A DNA stretch of 64,000 bases. Source: Zygaena filipendulae. Taxonomy: Eukaryota > Arthropoda > Insecta > Lepidoptera > Zygaenidae. The translations under genes were made by a program, and so were the position numbers. Positions within the stretch are counted from its first letter, which is position 1; every line of letters starts with the position of its first letter. Under the pieces are notes generated by a model. It saw only the letters and a list, made by a program, of their open reading frames with translations. It was not told the DNA's origin and ran no database searches. Below, piece after piece: positions 19,586 through 31,430 of this stretch. Location: positions 10,795,501-10,859,500 of the forward strand of contig OU015662.1 of assembly GCA_907165275.2 (NCBI GenBank), given 5' to 3'.

Positions 19586-22265
19586 TGTGCTGTGATGCTT
19601 TATTTTTCAAGACTCATCAAAATATACTTTCCCAATTCCCAATATATTTGGTATCCAGTTGAGTTAGTATCAGCATCTGTGTTGTTACGTATTTATTTTT
19701 AGAGATACTGTTATTTGACCATGAAAAAAGTTTTTAAACTCGAATGAAATGAAACAAGATATAATATTTTTATTTTACACAATTTGTTAATTTTATTTTG
19801 TTAACGGATTGTCTCAACATGTACTACAATGATTTATTGAAATAACTTTTATTATTTATAATAATATCAATTAAACATACATAAATTAAAAATAATATAT
19901 AATCACAAATGGCAATTCATTAAGGCATTCTAAAATCAACACACACTCGCTCGTCACAATACATCAAGGCAAGTATAGACCCATAGACAAACACATTTAC
20001 CTTATTGTCTTACCATAGAAAATGCATGAAAATGATATTAGTTGAGCATTTGGATAATTATATTAAAAATACTAAAATATATCACTAAAACATAGGTATA
20101 TATTGTGCATTGAGATAAAACATGATTTTATAATTTTGTGCTAACAACAACGTAAAAGTGCTAGCCTAGGGTCATACGTAATCAGGTATATCACACAATA
20201 AAAATATTTTGAGATCCTTATTTATTAAAAAGTTATTATCATTCAGATTAGGTACTCATTTCATATTTATGCATTTACAATCATTATAATCTTCTAAGTT
20301 TTGCATTGGCAGTGCATATCTGATTTGCAATAGATCTTAGTAAAACCTGGGTATCGAAAAAAGGCAAAAACTTTGTTAATTCAAAATTAATAGTACCTAC
20401 TGATTTCTTGTATACAACGGAAGTAGTTAGAAGTAGTTTGTTTTTCTTTTTATAACTTTCATCCATTATCATTTACGAATCTTATTTGTATGTTTATACT
20501 GCTCTCGTGTACAAAATTAAATAAAAAAGTGCCAAATCAGGTTATTTATTTTTCGTAATATGTAGGTATTATACTATAACTAAGATTGTATAAAAATCAA
20601 ATAAATCGAAAATTAAATTTCCACTATTTTTGAGTCTCGTTATCACTATATATTATTATAATCTTGAATGAAATCTACACATCAATTTTTAAATCATTCG
20701 ACCATATAATTTTTCCCGAGTTTCCCGGCCATGTGTGCATTCCATTTTTAGCCCAGATCATACAGTAAAATATTTTTATACTTATGTAGAATATGTTTAA
20801 CTCACGTCAGTAATATCATTATGTACAATAATATTAAAAAATTTACAATTTCTCAGACACAAGTAGTTAAATTGTTATTACGGTCAAACTAAGTACTAAT
20901 CTAATTTTGGTTTTCAAGACTATATTTCCTGACTAATCTTATTTTTGTTTCAGTCCAAATTTAAGTAGCGCCTATGTTTGTAGTTAAGTAGTATCCTGTC
21001 TTCACACCGATACAAATCTGATATTTACAGTAGGTACATTACAATTTCAATATTATAATTTCCAAATCTATCTAGCTTTCTACAATGTTATAATATTATA
21101 CCATGATATTTGTATATTGATGTTCATTCACGTTTACTATGTATAAGTAATAAGTCTGCTCTTAAAACATTTCCTCTCACTTCTCAATCAGAACATAGTA
21201 CTTACCCAAAATAGATTAATTATTATCCATCCTGCACGTAAATTTATTTCAATAAATTTATAGAATAAGGACAGTTAATTAACAATTCAGATCAATTTAT
21301 TTATATAGTATTTATTTACTGCAAATAAATATAGTATTTATTTATTAAATAAATAAATTAAGATCGTCATTTAAAATTACTATTAATAGGTAATTTACAA
21401 TTCAGATCTATTTATTTATTTCCTTTCTTTTAATAAACAGAAATTAATTACTTTTAGTATTTATTATTTCAAATTTTAAATAAAACAACACAGAAGCTGC
21501 CAATCTGTTCCCAAAAATCATACACAGATTTCAGGCGATAATACGTAAATATGTAGTTAAGTTTGAATGGTGTAGGTATATTTATATATTTTTTACTTAT
21601 GTACCTACACTAGCTAAGTCTTACTCATCTAATTGTTAAAATAAATGCTCGATATATTAACCCGAAAAATGTTGACTCTTGGGGCAAATCTTATGGATAG
21701 CACACATTGGAAGAACTATCTACCTACTTCAACATAGTAATATGTATTTGCGGACAAATTATGACGACGTGTTTAAAAGCCTAATCTCAATTTCCCAATT
21801 AGGTCGACCAGCAAGGGTAAAATTCAATTTTAACATAAAACGATTGAATTCATTTTACTACTTTCTCGACCATTTCCGTTTTATATAAATTTTATACATA
21901 CAATATTTATACCACATTGCTAATTTGATTCTTACTTTATTGGAATACGGTCTATAATACTGTATCGGAGAGGGCCTCGTAAGGAACCCAGCTGACTAAA
22001 TAACTTGGTTTTAATTGCGTGTATCTATTTGAAGGCTTCGAACAAAAACAGAGCTCGTTGTTTGTTCTTTATGTAAGTGGAAAATAATTAATTTCCGACG
22101 TAAATGAGAGACAAAGTATTGGGATCACAAAGTCTCACTGCTCGCAAATGATACTGAAACTCGATATTCTCTTTGTCATATTTTCCAGCGCAATAAGCTA
22201 GCCGAGAATATTATTCTGAGAGAATATATTCATGTTGAGTAGGAATCTAACGTTCATAAATAGGG
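19586..22265. other. DNAJC25 3' region and AT-rich intergenic DNA
   Basis: A variant poly-A signal ATTAAA lies at 19870-19875 (+) and a perfect AATAAA on the minus strand at 19838-19833. The second could end a leftward transcript whose source I cannot see. The rest is very AT-rich, with a local direct repeat around acaattcagatc...atttattta (about 21280 and 21390). No coding exon recognised. Confidence 0.4.
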
Positions 22266-22374
22266 TGTCGCGCACAGCGCGATTTGCCATGTAACAATTG
22301 GTTTGTATCAACACTAATTATTGTACTGTCAATATATATTTTGTGGTGTGGCAACACTTTGCTTATGCTTGAAC
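22266..22374 (+). repeat. Left 109-bp terminal inverted repeat
   Basis: Identical at all 109 positions to the complement of the right repeat, which implies recent insertion or gene conversion. It ends inward at gcttatgcttgaac, after which the two arms diverge. Confidence 0.9.
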
Positions 22375-24298
22375 TTAACTGCGCAATTATTACAAAAGCA
22401 CAAGCTTTGCCGAAATCTGCATAGTGCATACAACATAGTACTTATATTATGTTTTATCTTTGTTGTATACCCTAGAAACCGATATGTACCGTTACCGTTA
22501 TGTTAAATTAAACTGTTGTTTTACTTATTCATTACTATGTAGTAGACAAAGGTCTAATAGGGCAGTAATAGTAATCTATGGTTTGCAAAATAAACAACAA
22601 AACTTAACACAATAGCCATAATAAAATTAGTCAATTAGTCAAGAGACATAGAATTAGTCTTCTTTACAAAAATAAAAGTAGATAAATTCATACGGTTTAC
22701 CAGTGATACTATTCCGATACATTGCTCGATACATCCCTTAGAAAAAATAGACAAATAGAGAACAGTATACCTTTTGTTCCTATTGTTCTTTAGGCCTGGC
22801 TCATACATACAATTTTTTATTTGAAAAACTTTGTTGTGTTTCATAAGTTTATAGGAATATACTGTGATCATAGAATTTGCGCATTCTGTCAACAAGATAG
22901 TTGTTTGACAAAAAACCCATAGTTGTGTGGAATTCACAAGAAGTTTAGTCAATGTAGAAGTTAAGGTATGGTTACTTACAAGTATGCGGCTAGCCTTAAT
23001 TTGTTAATCATATGCAAGGAAAAATATGTCATTTACTGCCAATACAAATAATACAAGCACAACCTCTGTACACAGAACATATTAAAAACATAAAAGAGGA
23101 AGGTAGTTTAATAAGTAAATGGTTTTATGAGTAGTTACCCATCTTTGACTGAAAAGACAAAGAAAAGTCAAATAAAAACTCAAACAAACACAAATACAAA
23201 AAGGATTAAAATAGAGGGAAATTTAACAAGGAAGAGCCAGAACGAATCTGGCTTCCCATGTTATATCCCAGCACCTCCACCATTTTGTCGTGCCGTCTGC
23301 ACTATCCCGAGTTATGTTTGCCTGAATTCTATTTAGTGCAGGTTTACACGGACGACAAATATCTATATAATATATAATCTTACACAATCCATGGAATGGA
23401 TAACAGAACATTATAATGTTGTGTAATGTAACGAACTAGGAACCATAACAAGTAATTGCACCAACATAGTTATAAGTTATACAGCATTACAGATATCCGT
23501 AGGGAACACGGGGCAGTGCCTGGGACTTGCGACCCAGGTGTAGGTTTGATGGGGCCCCTTTACAATGCATAAACGCTCACCTCCACTGCCCGTGCTCCCG
23601 ACTCAAGCATGGTAATATAATGATGAGACGGCCAACCAGTCACTAAGAAATCATGTATCATCTCTTCAACGTGAGCTTTACGTTATGATCTCTAATCTTT
23701 GCATTGTTCTATCATGAGGGTCTGGTCTACCCAGAGTAGTGACCCTCCCTGGTCGTCTACAGCTCCGATCTGAACACGTCTGACCGTGTCCTGGTGTCTT
23801 ATGCTATTCCGATTTACCCTGCAAGCTTGCGTGCATGCAACTTCATGTAGACGACCTTGCAATGATTCGCCTGTGTGCTTCCGGTACACACTCATTTGAG
23901 TCTCGGGCTCCCTGTTCAATATCCTTTACTACCAAATGTACATTGTACTGCAAGATTGAACTTATTATAGATTATGGAGTTTCCTAGTGACTAGTCAGTC
24001 GCTTCACCATTCTCTGAATCTATTGTATTAGAATGTCGACTACACTATAATATTAGTGACGACTCACCCAGTGCCTTTGTGACTTACTTCGGGCCGGACG
24101 ACCTCACCTTACGCTACCTTTTCCGGCATTGCCTCTAATCCGCGCGGTCCCGATCGTCCTGCCCTTTATTCGTCAATCCAGTGCTTTCCTTTTACACTCC
24201 GAGCTGGACGACTTCACTTTACGCTGCTTGTTTGGATATTGTCTATTCCACGCGGTCGCGGTCATCCCGCGCTTGTATGTCCCTCTACCCACACTTTT

Positions 24299-24407
24299 GT
24301 TCAAGCATAAGCAAAGTGTTGCCACACCACAAAATATATATTGACAGTACAATAATTAGTGTTGATACAAACCAATTGTTACATGGCAAATCGCGCTGTG
24401 CGCGACA
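24299..24407 (-). repeat. Right 109-bp terminal inverted repeat
   Basis: Begins gttcaagcataagc and ends gcgctgtgcgcgaca, followed at once by the TAGGG duplication. Confidence 0.9.
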
Positions 24408-24412
24408 TAGGG

Positions 24413-25484
24413 CCTCCGGACCTCAGCAAAGTTACTATTGTCATCGATTTGCCAACAAAATGTTATATTTAAACGGCTAGTGACTAACTACTAGATATAT
24501 CATAGGGGTTAACTAAGAGAACCAGCTCTCAACTAATCCACTCGAAACTCTCAAGAGTTTATAATTCCAAGCCAGTTTATACCCGAAACCTTCAAACGTG
24601 TTTGCTTCATCAATCAGAAGTCAGACAGACCTACGAAGTCCACTCCACTATATCACATTAATATGACAATTTCTTTCCTACACATTATGATACAGTCGCA
24701 TCTCCCACACCTTGTGTGTTGCGAATTCTATCATGATATCATCACTCACTTTACCGATTACACGAGATAATTTCGTGTGATCAAGTTGTATTTTTCTTGT
24801 ATTATCTTACTCACCCAAACCTTCGTATTGGGTGAATGACACATTTGTTGTAACACAAAGTTGCACCGTATGCTTCGTGTGTTAAGGTCGTGTTTCGCAC
24901 TAGCGGGGAGCGCGGCGCGGCCTGCGCACGCGCACGGCCAGGTGCAGCGCGCGCCCTCACACCGGCGTCTCGTGGTCCGTCTCCTCTATCCGACCCAGGC
25001 GCCACGCGTTCGGATCGGTCGCTGGAATATTCATTACTTATCAGCTGTATGGACACTTTAGCTGTAGTAAGGAAAAATTACAATCACGCCTGACTCCCGG
25101 AAGGGTAGAGAGAGAGAGAGAGAGACGCAACTAGGTAACAGCACATTTGAAGCACCCAGAACAAACAATAATGTAATTTTTACAAAAACATAATTTTTTT
25201 GTTAGTTTGTTAACAGCTGTGAGCTTTATTTCAGCATTTGTGTGCATAGGTGTGTAGATTGTTTAATTTGTCAATGTAACAGTTAACATCACAAGTATCC
25301 AAGGTAATCTTTCATGTTTACGGAAACTTCTATGGTATTTTGTTCTCATAAACTGATATCTTATGCATAAATTCACGCCTCCCAGGAAGAATAGTCAGAG
25401 CAGATTTGCTATTTCGCCCAACCACATCCATAAGTATAATAAAAAGGCCACAAATGTGTTGCCTAGCGCACAATAGCATACGGT
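24413..25484. other. Intergenic DNA with a GC-rich patch and repeat motif
   Basis: At 24885-25030 the DNA is strongly GC- and CpG-rich (gggagcgcggcgcggcctgc), unlike its flanks. The lepidopteran repeat phrase cacgcctgactcccggaagggtag and a (ga)n microsatellite follow at 25085-25122. Frames across the GC patch look random (Arg/Ala/Pro-rich) and no gene is called. Confidence 0.4.
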
Positions 25485-25558
25485 ACTTTTCGTTCAGGTA
25501 TTCCAACGGGAAGTCCGATATTAGCGCGGGTGAAACCGCAAAAACAGCTAGTGAAAAA
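25485..25558 (-). repeat. Fragment of the dispersed lepidopteran repeat
   Basis: ttccaacgggaagtccgatattagcgcgggtgaaaccgc followed by aaacagctagtg, the reversed 5' end of the family. Confidence 0.65.
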
Positions 25559-25721
25559 TATATGTATAAAATGAATGTACTTATCTAAGCTTGCTTTAGA
25601 TGCAAAGCCGAAGCGTGAACTGTGTGTAATCATGCCAAAAACCATAGACAAGATCCTAGACCTAGATAGTCCCGAGGCTAACTACTGCAGAAGTATTCAC
25701 GTTTCACTAAAACCGCTATAA

Positions 25722-25753
25722 ATCTTGAACTAATGCGACCATTAGTTCAAGAT
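25722..25753. repeat. Perfect 14-bp hairpin
   Basis: atcttgaactaatg and cattagttcaagat are exact reverse complements around a cgac loop. Upstream is a phrase (gaggctaactactgcagaagtat) shared with about 7620, so it may be the tip of a dispersed element. Confidence 0.6.
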
Positions 25754-25997
25754 TGCTATTGAAGTCAAAGTTTGTTTGTATAGATAAGTTGACTCTTTCA
25801 AGAAATCATTTTAGTTCAGTTTATTTAAGATTTCTTCTAATAAAAATCTAATGAGAATTATAGCTAATAAAGCTATACCTACATCAAGTGGTCTTGGCCT
25901 CTATACTTACATATTATATTATATTGGTGCTGGTGCAAATCTATTTATAATTTGTGATTATTTTAATTTTTCATGCGCGACACTTCGTGGAGAGTGT

Positions 25998-26509
25998 AGA
26001 GATGAAACGGATAGTGGTTTGGCCGGATACCGGATATTCGGCAAGCTACGAGGCCGGAGCGCCGGATATCCGGCTACCGGATATTCAGCAAGCGACGAAG
26101 CTGGAGCATCGGATATCCGGCTACCGGATATTCGGTCCTTTATCGAGTTACATGACGCGATCAGTTTGAATATAGGCGCGGTGAACGAGTTTAGAAATAT
26201 TTATGCGCGTTCGGGTGTTATCGCCAAGCAAACAAGTAAACAAATGCGGAAAATTTATTCACCACAATAATTTTCAGTTCCTACTAAACTTAATTGATAA
26301 AACAAACATGTTTGACGTCCGATTATAAAAATAAACGGTGTCCATAACTTGTTGTGGTATGATTTGCCTTGTGTAAAATAATATTTTTTTTATTAAAATT
26401 TAAATCATATCCGGAATCCGGTCAAATACTGAATTACTATCCGGTATCCGGCCGGATAGTGAAAACGAGGCTAGATACCGGATAATTACTGGATATCCAT
26501 TTCATCTCT
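25998..26509. mobile_element. Non-autonomous DNA transposon with internal ATCCGG-rich tandem repeats
   Basis: 512 bp flanked by AGTGT on both sides (25993-25997, 26510-26514). Ends agagatgaaacggatag and the complement of ggatatccatttcatctct form an imperfect inverted repeat. At 26025-26145 a unit of about 46 bp containing ccggatatccggctaccgga is repeated nearly three times, and related atccggtatccggccgga units lie in the right part (26405-26480). Apparent reading frames of up to 139 codons come from this repeat and are not genes. Confidence 0.75.
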
Positions 26510-26514
26510 AGTGT

Positions 26515-27536
26515 CCTAGTATATAAATAAAAAACAGATTTCGATTTCATGAAAGAGCTATAAGCTCCGAAAAACATTGAGGATTAAAAATTTGCGACAT
26601 TTTTGCCAAAAGGAAACATTTTCAGGTGCATTCAGGGTGAAAATAATAAAAAATAATTATAAATAAAAAACGAAAACAAATTACCTCCAAATTGATGATC
26701 TTCCAAACATGCTTTAGGAATTTGGACTTAAAGGACGGGAGAATAAGGGCGATTTTTGATTGTAAATATACATTTTGTTAAATATAATTAAGGCGCAAAG
26801 GTAACAACTATTCCAATAACGATTAAAGCATACAGTCTATTTATTATTATTTGTATATTTATATTGTACATATTCATATACCTACGTATTATTAATTAAA
26901 AAAATAGCATGTACAATGGAAAAAAGCACATCTACAGTGGAAAACAATACATGACTAGTATAGTTAATACATCACACACTACCTACACATGCGACGAAGC
27001 AGCAATAAAAATAAGTGTATAATATCATGGATTTTTTTTATTTTTTAAACGATTAGTAAATATTACATCACTTATGGCAGAATTAATAATAATAATATAA
27101 TAGATATGTTTGATTAGTGGTTATTAATGTTAAATGCGAATTATGGATAAAAACGATTAAAACAAATTCACAGAGAATACAATATTATTATTAACTTTTT
27201 CTATGAATGGAATTTACTAAGCAAACAAGGTACATGTAAATTATTCAAAATAAAAAGTAAATAGGTCTCATGACCCGACGTCATCAGGACCAAGATTCAT
27301 CCGATAATGCTCAGTCTCCTCTAAACTTTTCAATTCAATTGGTTATTTAAGTGAAAATTTAAAAAATTCTGTGAGGCAAAGTATCTTCAACTGATGCATT
27401 TAACATTAGTAGCTTTTGTATACACGGAAAATATTATTGGGACTTGACAATAAATATCGTGAGAGTCATGTGTAGTGAATGTATGCTTCGAGTTAAAAGA
27501 GAATCACAATTTACATTTAGTAAAAAATAATGCAGC
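26515..27536. other. AT-rich non-coding DNA
   Basis: Nothing recognised; no supported frame and no clear terminal repeats. Confidence 0.4.
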
Positions 27537-27762
27537 GGAGCTAGGATGCGCAACATGATATGTTTATCGAACGAAAGATAAAATTGTCGACACGACAAAT
27601 ATTTGTAGGCGTCCAAGCAAAAAAGTGCAGTAGTGGGGTATTGAGTTAAGACTAGATTCGGTTAAACATTTTTTACCACTGGTAGACCAAACGATATAAT
27701 TTGACGACGAGTATCGATAAAATGGCTCGATGAAATTTTATCATGTTGCGCATCCTAGCTCC
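27537..27762. mobile_element. 226-bp MITE with perfect 24-bp TIRs
   Basis: ggagctaggatgcgcaacat at 27537 and its exact complement ending at 27762 pair over 24 bp (27537-27560 and 27739-27762). No certain target duplication (left cagc, right acag). No coding capacity. Confidence 0.75.
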
Positions 27763-27972
27763 ACAGGAAATCTTTAAACACAACTGCATTTATATCCCAC
27801 GCAATCCCGCGCAAATAAACATCTATGATATTATTATGTTGAAGCCAATAATAAATTATTATTGAATCTTACTTTACAGAAATTAAGTATCTGCTAACAT
27901 TATAAAAATTAATTGTTGCATTGCATTTTGTAATACCGCTTCTTAAAAACACCTGTTCAAACGTCATGTACC

Positions 27973-28020
27973 TATCGTATACAAAGTTTAAAGTATCGAC
28001 TTTAAAACTTGTATACGATA
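27973..28020. repeat. 48-bp near-perfect palindrome
   Basis: tatcgtatacaaagtttaaag, a central tatcg, then actttaaaacttgtatacgata; the arms pair with one offset base. It could extrude as a cruciform or be the tip of a tiny foldback element. Confidence 0.65.
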
Positions 28021-28088
28021 AAGTTACTTCAAATGATCAAACAAACGATATTAGAAGAATCGCTATAAAAAATGAAAACAACCAGTTA

Positions 28089-28262
28089 TAAACAGCTGCT
28101 CTCAGCGGTTTGACCTGAGTTAATTAAATAGTTCCCGCGGGAATTCCAGGATAAAAAGTATCCTATGTCCTTTTCTATATCCCTGACAGCGTGCTTGCGA
28201 AATTACATGATGATCGGTTGAGTAGTTAAAGCGTGAAAGCGTCACAAACATACAAAATCAAC
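28089..28262 (+). repeat. Dispersed lepidopteran repeat
   Basis: gctctcagcggtttgacctg, agttcccgcgggaattccaggataaaaag, then 'gttgagtagttaaagcgtgaaagcgtcacaaac'. Confidence 0.65.
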
Positions 28263-28965
28263 TATACATAGAGACACAAAACTTAGTTATTACTTAGTTA
28301 TGCAAATGTATTAAGTCGACTACCACCAAAAGGACAAGGAGAAAGGTACTCATATTCGCTCACTCCAGTGGTGAGTTAATTTAATTAAATTTTGACTAAT
28401 TTTTTGGGTAAAAAATTAGTTTAACGTGGGATCGAGTAGGTTTAGGAATAGCTGTTACAATTGTGTAAATCATGATTCAGCAAACATTCACATTTAAAAC
28501 ACAATAAAGATAAATATACTACAAAATATAAAAACCAGGATAGTGATATATAACTTTATGTTTGTGTAGCAAGTACATTCATGCAATTAATATACCCAAA
28601 CATCATCTCTCTTAAAATATCGGACACTAGTATTAGAGGCAGTGAGAGAACAAGGTCACTATAAGCTAACCTAGGGATTTTTTAGTCATGATACGTTAAG
28701 AATTGAGATAGCACTGTGAGTTGCGAGATTCACCAGCGACAATATTTTTTTTTTTAAAGATTAAATGAGAAGGGATTATTTATTGACCATATTATTGAAA
28801 ATCTAATTGTGAGGTTTACTAAAGAGAACTATCACATTTGAGATTCTATGTATTAATGTTTTGTATGGTGAAATATGCCAAGAAAGTGCCAATTTTAAGG
28901 TTAATGAACTGATTATAAACTAGTACATTGGGACTGTAAGGCGGAACAAAGCGTAGAGATTGAGA
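28263..28965. other. AT-rich non-coding DNA
   Basis: No gene or recognised repeat. Confidence 0.4.
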
Positions 28966-29300
28966 TGGTGAGGATATTGTTGAAATGACGTGAGTATTAT
29001 TGAGATGACGGGGGATTGTTGAGATCACGGGGGATTGTTGAACTGACAAGGGGATTGTCGATATGAAGTAAGGATTTTTTAGATGCCAAGTAGTTGAGAT
29101 GACAGGGGATTGTTGAGATGACGAAGGATTGTTGAGATGACGGGGGATTGTTGAATTGACAAGGGGATTGTCGATATGAAGTTAAGGATTTTTTAGATGC
29201 CAAGTAGTTGAGATGACAGGGGATTGTTGAGATGGCGGGGGGATTGTTGAGATGGCGGGGGGTTGTTGAGATAGCGACGGGACTGTTGTGATGGGGTGGA
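28966..29300. repeat. Minisatellite with higher-order duplication
   Basis: Units of about 17-18 bp with the core gggattgttgagatgac are repeated with variation. Superimposed on this, the block from aactgacaaggggattgtcg (29041) through ttttttagatgccaagtagt recurs 113 bp later (29154), so part of the array expanded as a composite unit. Frames through it (proline/serine-rich) are artefacts of the repeat. Confidence 0.8.
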
Positions 29301-29339
29301 TGTTTTCAGATGACGTTTGGATTATCGGGTGTGAGGGTG

Positions 29340-29520
29340 GGGTGGGGTCTCGATGTTCAGCAGCTGAGCGGCGCGGGGGCGGGGGCGGCGCGGAGCAGCG
29401 GCGCGTGCTCGCCTGCGCCGCAACACGAGCACAACACAACGGCAATGCGTTACAACACTATACGGTACGAGTCACGACCGGCGTACTGCGACCGTTGCGA
29501 GTCGACCACGATAGTGTGAA
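29340..29520. other. GC-rich island, function unknown
   Basis: gcggcgcgggggcgggggcggcgcgg (29370-29395) and flanks stand out against AT-rich DNA. A short minus-strand frame at about 29540-29465 could be read as a C-terminal exon, but no good acceptor precedes it. Promoter, unrecognised exon or repeat fragment are all possible. Confidence 0.3.
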
Positions 29521-29558
29521 CAGATATTTCAAGCAACAATTGTTATTATTTATTATGG

Positions 29559-29762
29559 ACTAGCTGTTCCCCCGCGTCTTCACCCGTGGTAATTTCAGAG
29601 TTTCTGGGGGAATTCCGGGATAAGAGGTACTCTATGATACTCAGGAACACTAGCATTGTTGGTATAAAATAATTTTCAAAATCGGTTCAGTAGATCCAGA
29701 GATTACCCCCTACAACGTCACAAACTCACAATCTTTACCTCTTTATAATATTAGTATAGATA
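29559..29762 (+). repeat. Dispersed lepidopteran repeat
   Basis: actagctgttcccccgcgtcttcacccg, ggggaattccgggataag, 'aaatcggttcagtagatccagagatt', ending ctttataatattagtatagat. Confidence 0.75.
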
Positions 29763-31195
29763 TGGGCCCTGTTTTTGTATGGAATATACCATGAAAAAAA
29801 AAATCTATTAAAAATTCGGCTCATTTGTAAAATCATTGAAATTTTTTTTCAGAAATTTAATGCTCACCGTTCAAATATTGCAATAGCATACGCATACTGC
29901 TACCTACTATTCAGACTACCGTGTAACCTACTCTTACAACGGTCCGTACACCGATACATTAGCTCACAATAATTATTAGTACTTGCATATGTCTGATTAA
30001 TATTATTATCAAAAGTGATTATTTTATTTGAGTTTGTCAAAAAAAATATTAGTAAATAGCGTTATTTTAAATCATTGAGAAAATTTAGCATCATTAATAT
30101 TAACGTTAACATCACTACAAAATAGCAAACAAATAAACTAAAGTACAGACATACATAAGTACTTTTCTAATTGTATAAAAATGAACGTATATAATATGTA
30201 TATAAATGATAACATTTAATTTTGTACATGACAACATCGAACATCAAAATATTATTATTAAATCAAATCATGACTCTAACATCTAGCATTTTTGCGAACA
30301 TTCAAAGAAATTGTTATTAAATTACTCAAGCTTATACAGTTCAAACTAAGCACATTAACTTGACTCAGTACCTACATATAACTGAAGAAAGGGTTTGAAA
30401 TTGTTTTTAAACATTTTCTAAGAACAACTTGATTAATTTTCATAGGTCGTTATTAACTTTAGACCAATGGCTCGAATTCACAATGGAATTTGTTTTTATT
30501 TTTATTTTGGAGGTAATTTGTTCTTCATTTTTTTTTTACATTCTGAATCATATTTTGGTTAAGTGAAGCAGTTAAAATTACGCAAATCACGAGCCATATT
30601 TATTATGTTAAAAGGATTTAAAATAAAAACTGATATTTTTCTACAAGATCAAAGATATTCTATTCTCCATGCATTACTAGTATAATTAGATAGACTAGAT
30701 ATTTGAGCGGTTGTCTTATTCCGTTCTTTTAAGTTTCAGAATACACTATGCAAGAAATACACCCAAGCTTGCCATAATCGTTGAAGCCGTCTAATACGTT
30801 AGTTTGGGTCGTTTTCAAATGTAATCGAAACTCAGTTTGAATTTATTTATTAAGCTACAATAATAAAACAGTTTAAAAACTGCAACAAATTTTAACTGAG
30901 TGAATATATTGTTATATTTAGGTAGGTAACTATTTTAAACAAAATTGTGGCAGGCTTGGTTTTATACAAATTTACGAGCATGCTGCGTCTAACAGAAGTC
31001 AAGATGGAAAAAAAGGCGGTTATTTTGTTGTATTACTGTCAATGTTCGCTCTGCATACGTAACTCTAGGCCACAATTTTAATTTCATAGATATTTTAGGA
31101 TGTTTCCTTGAGTCGTAAGCAAATCTGCTTACATTTACATTCAATGCAGTGACAATCATAAAGAAATATATCTTCTAAGACAAAAAATATAATAT
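29763..31195. other. AT-rich non-coding DNA
   Basis: Nothing recognised in about 1.4 kb; frames are short and of AT-rich composition. Confidence 0.4.
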
Positions 31196-31430
31196 GAACG
31201 CAGATAAGCAATAACATGTTAACCCACAATATTAAGTTATTGATTCAAAACGCTTTATTGAGAGTTATAGAACGTTTTTTAATTATGTGTTTACCTTATT
31301 ACATTGTTTAAATACCAAAAAAATGTTAAACATAAAAAAATGCTGAAACAAAATGACGCTATGATTTTAAAACACGATTTACTCAAAATTTCTCCAATGT
31401 GGGTTAACACACTATTGCTTATCTATGTCC
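31196..31430 (-). mobile_element. 236-bp MITE family, copy C (inverted)
   Basis: Starts gaacgcagataagcaataac and ends attgcttatctatgtcc, with ATAT on both sides (31192-31195, 31431-31434). Lies 317 bp from copy B in opposite orientation. Confidence 0.85.

Larger units (their letters stand above)
22266..24407. mobile_element. 2,142-bp element with perfect 109-bp terminal inverted repeats, unclassified
   Basis: Positions 22266-22374 are the exact reverse complement of 24299-24407, and the pair is directly flanked by TAGGG on both sides (22261-22265, 24408-24412). The termini read TGTCGCGCACAGCGCGATTT... and ...GCGCGACA, so each tip can fold into a TCGCGC-ACA-GCGCGA mini-hairpin. The 1.9-kb interior has no frame with transposase or integrase motifs. 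It includes a tandemly repeated GC-rich section (about 24090-24165 and 24195-24275: ggacgacctcaccttacgct / ggacgacttcactttacgct). TG...CA ends and a 5-bp duplication recall integrase-type insertion (LTR elements, Ginger), but the repeats are inverted, not direct. Confidence 0.85.

Noticed and set aside
25851..26270. 139-codon plus-strand frame
   Set aside because: Most of it is translation of the ATCCGG tandem repeat inside a transposon.
28966..29300. Regular repeats considered as a CRISPR-like array
   Set aside because: Eukaryotic context, no unique equal-length spacers, and units that vary by point changes: an ordinary minisatellite.
29182..29545. Additional 3' Popeye exon in the GC-rich island
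   Set aside because: No acceptor with a pyrimidine tract, while ending at the TGA in exon 5 already gives a normal 350-residue protein.
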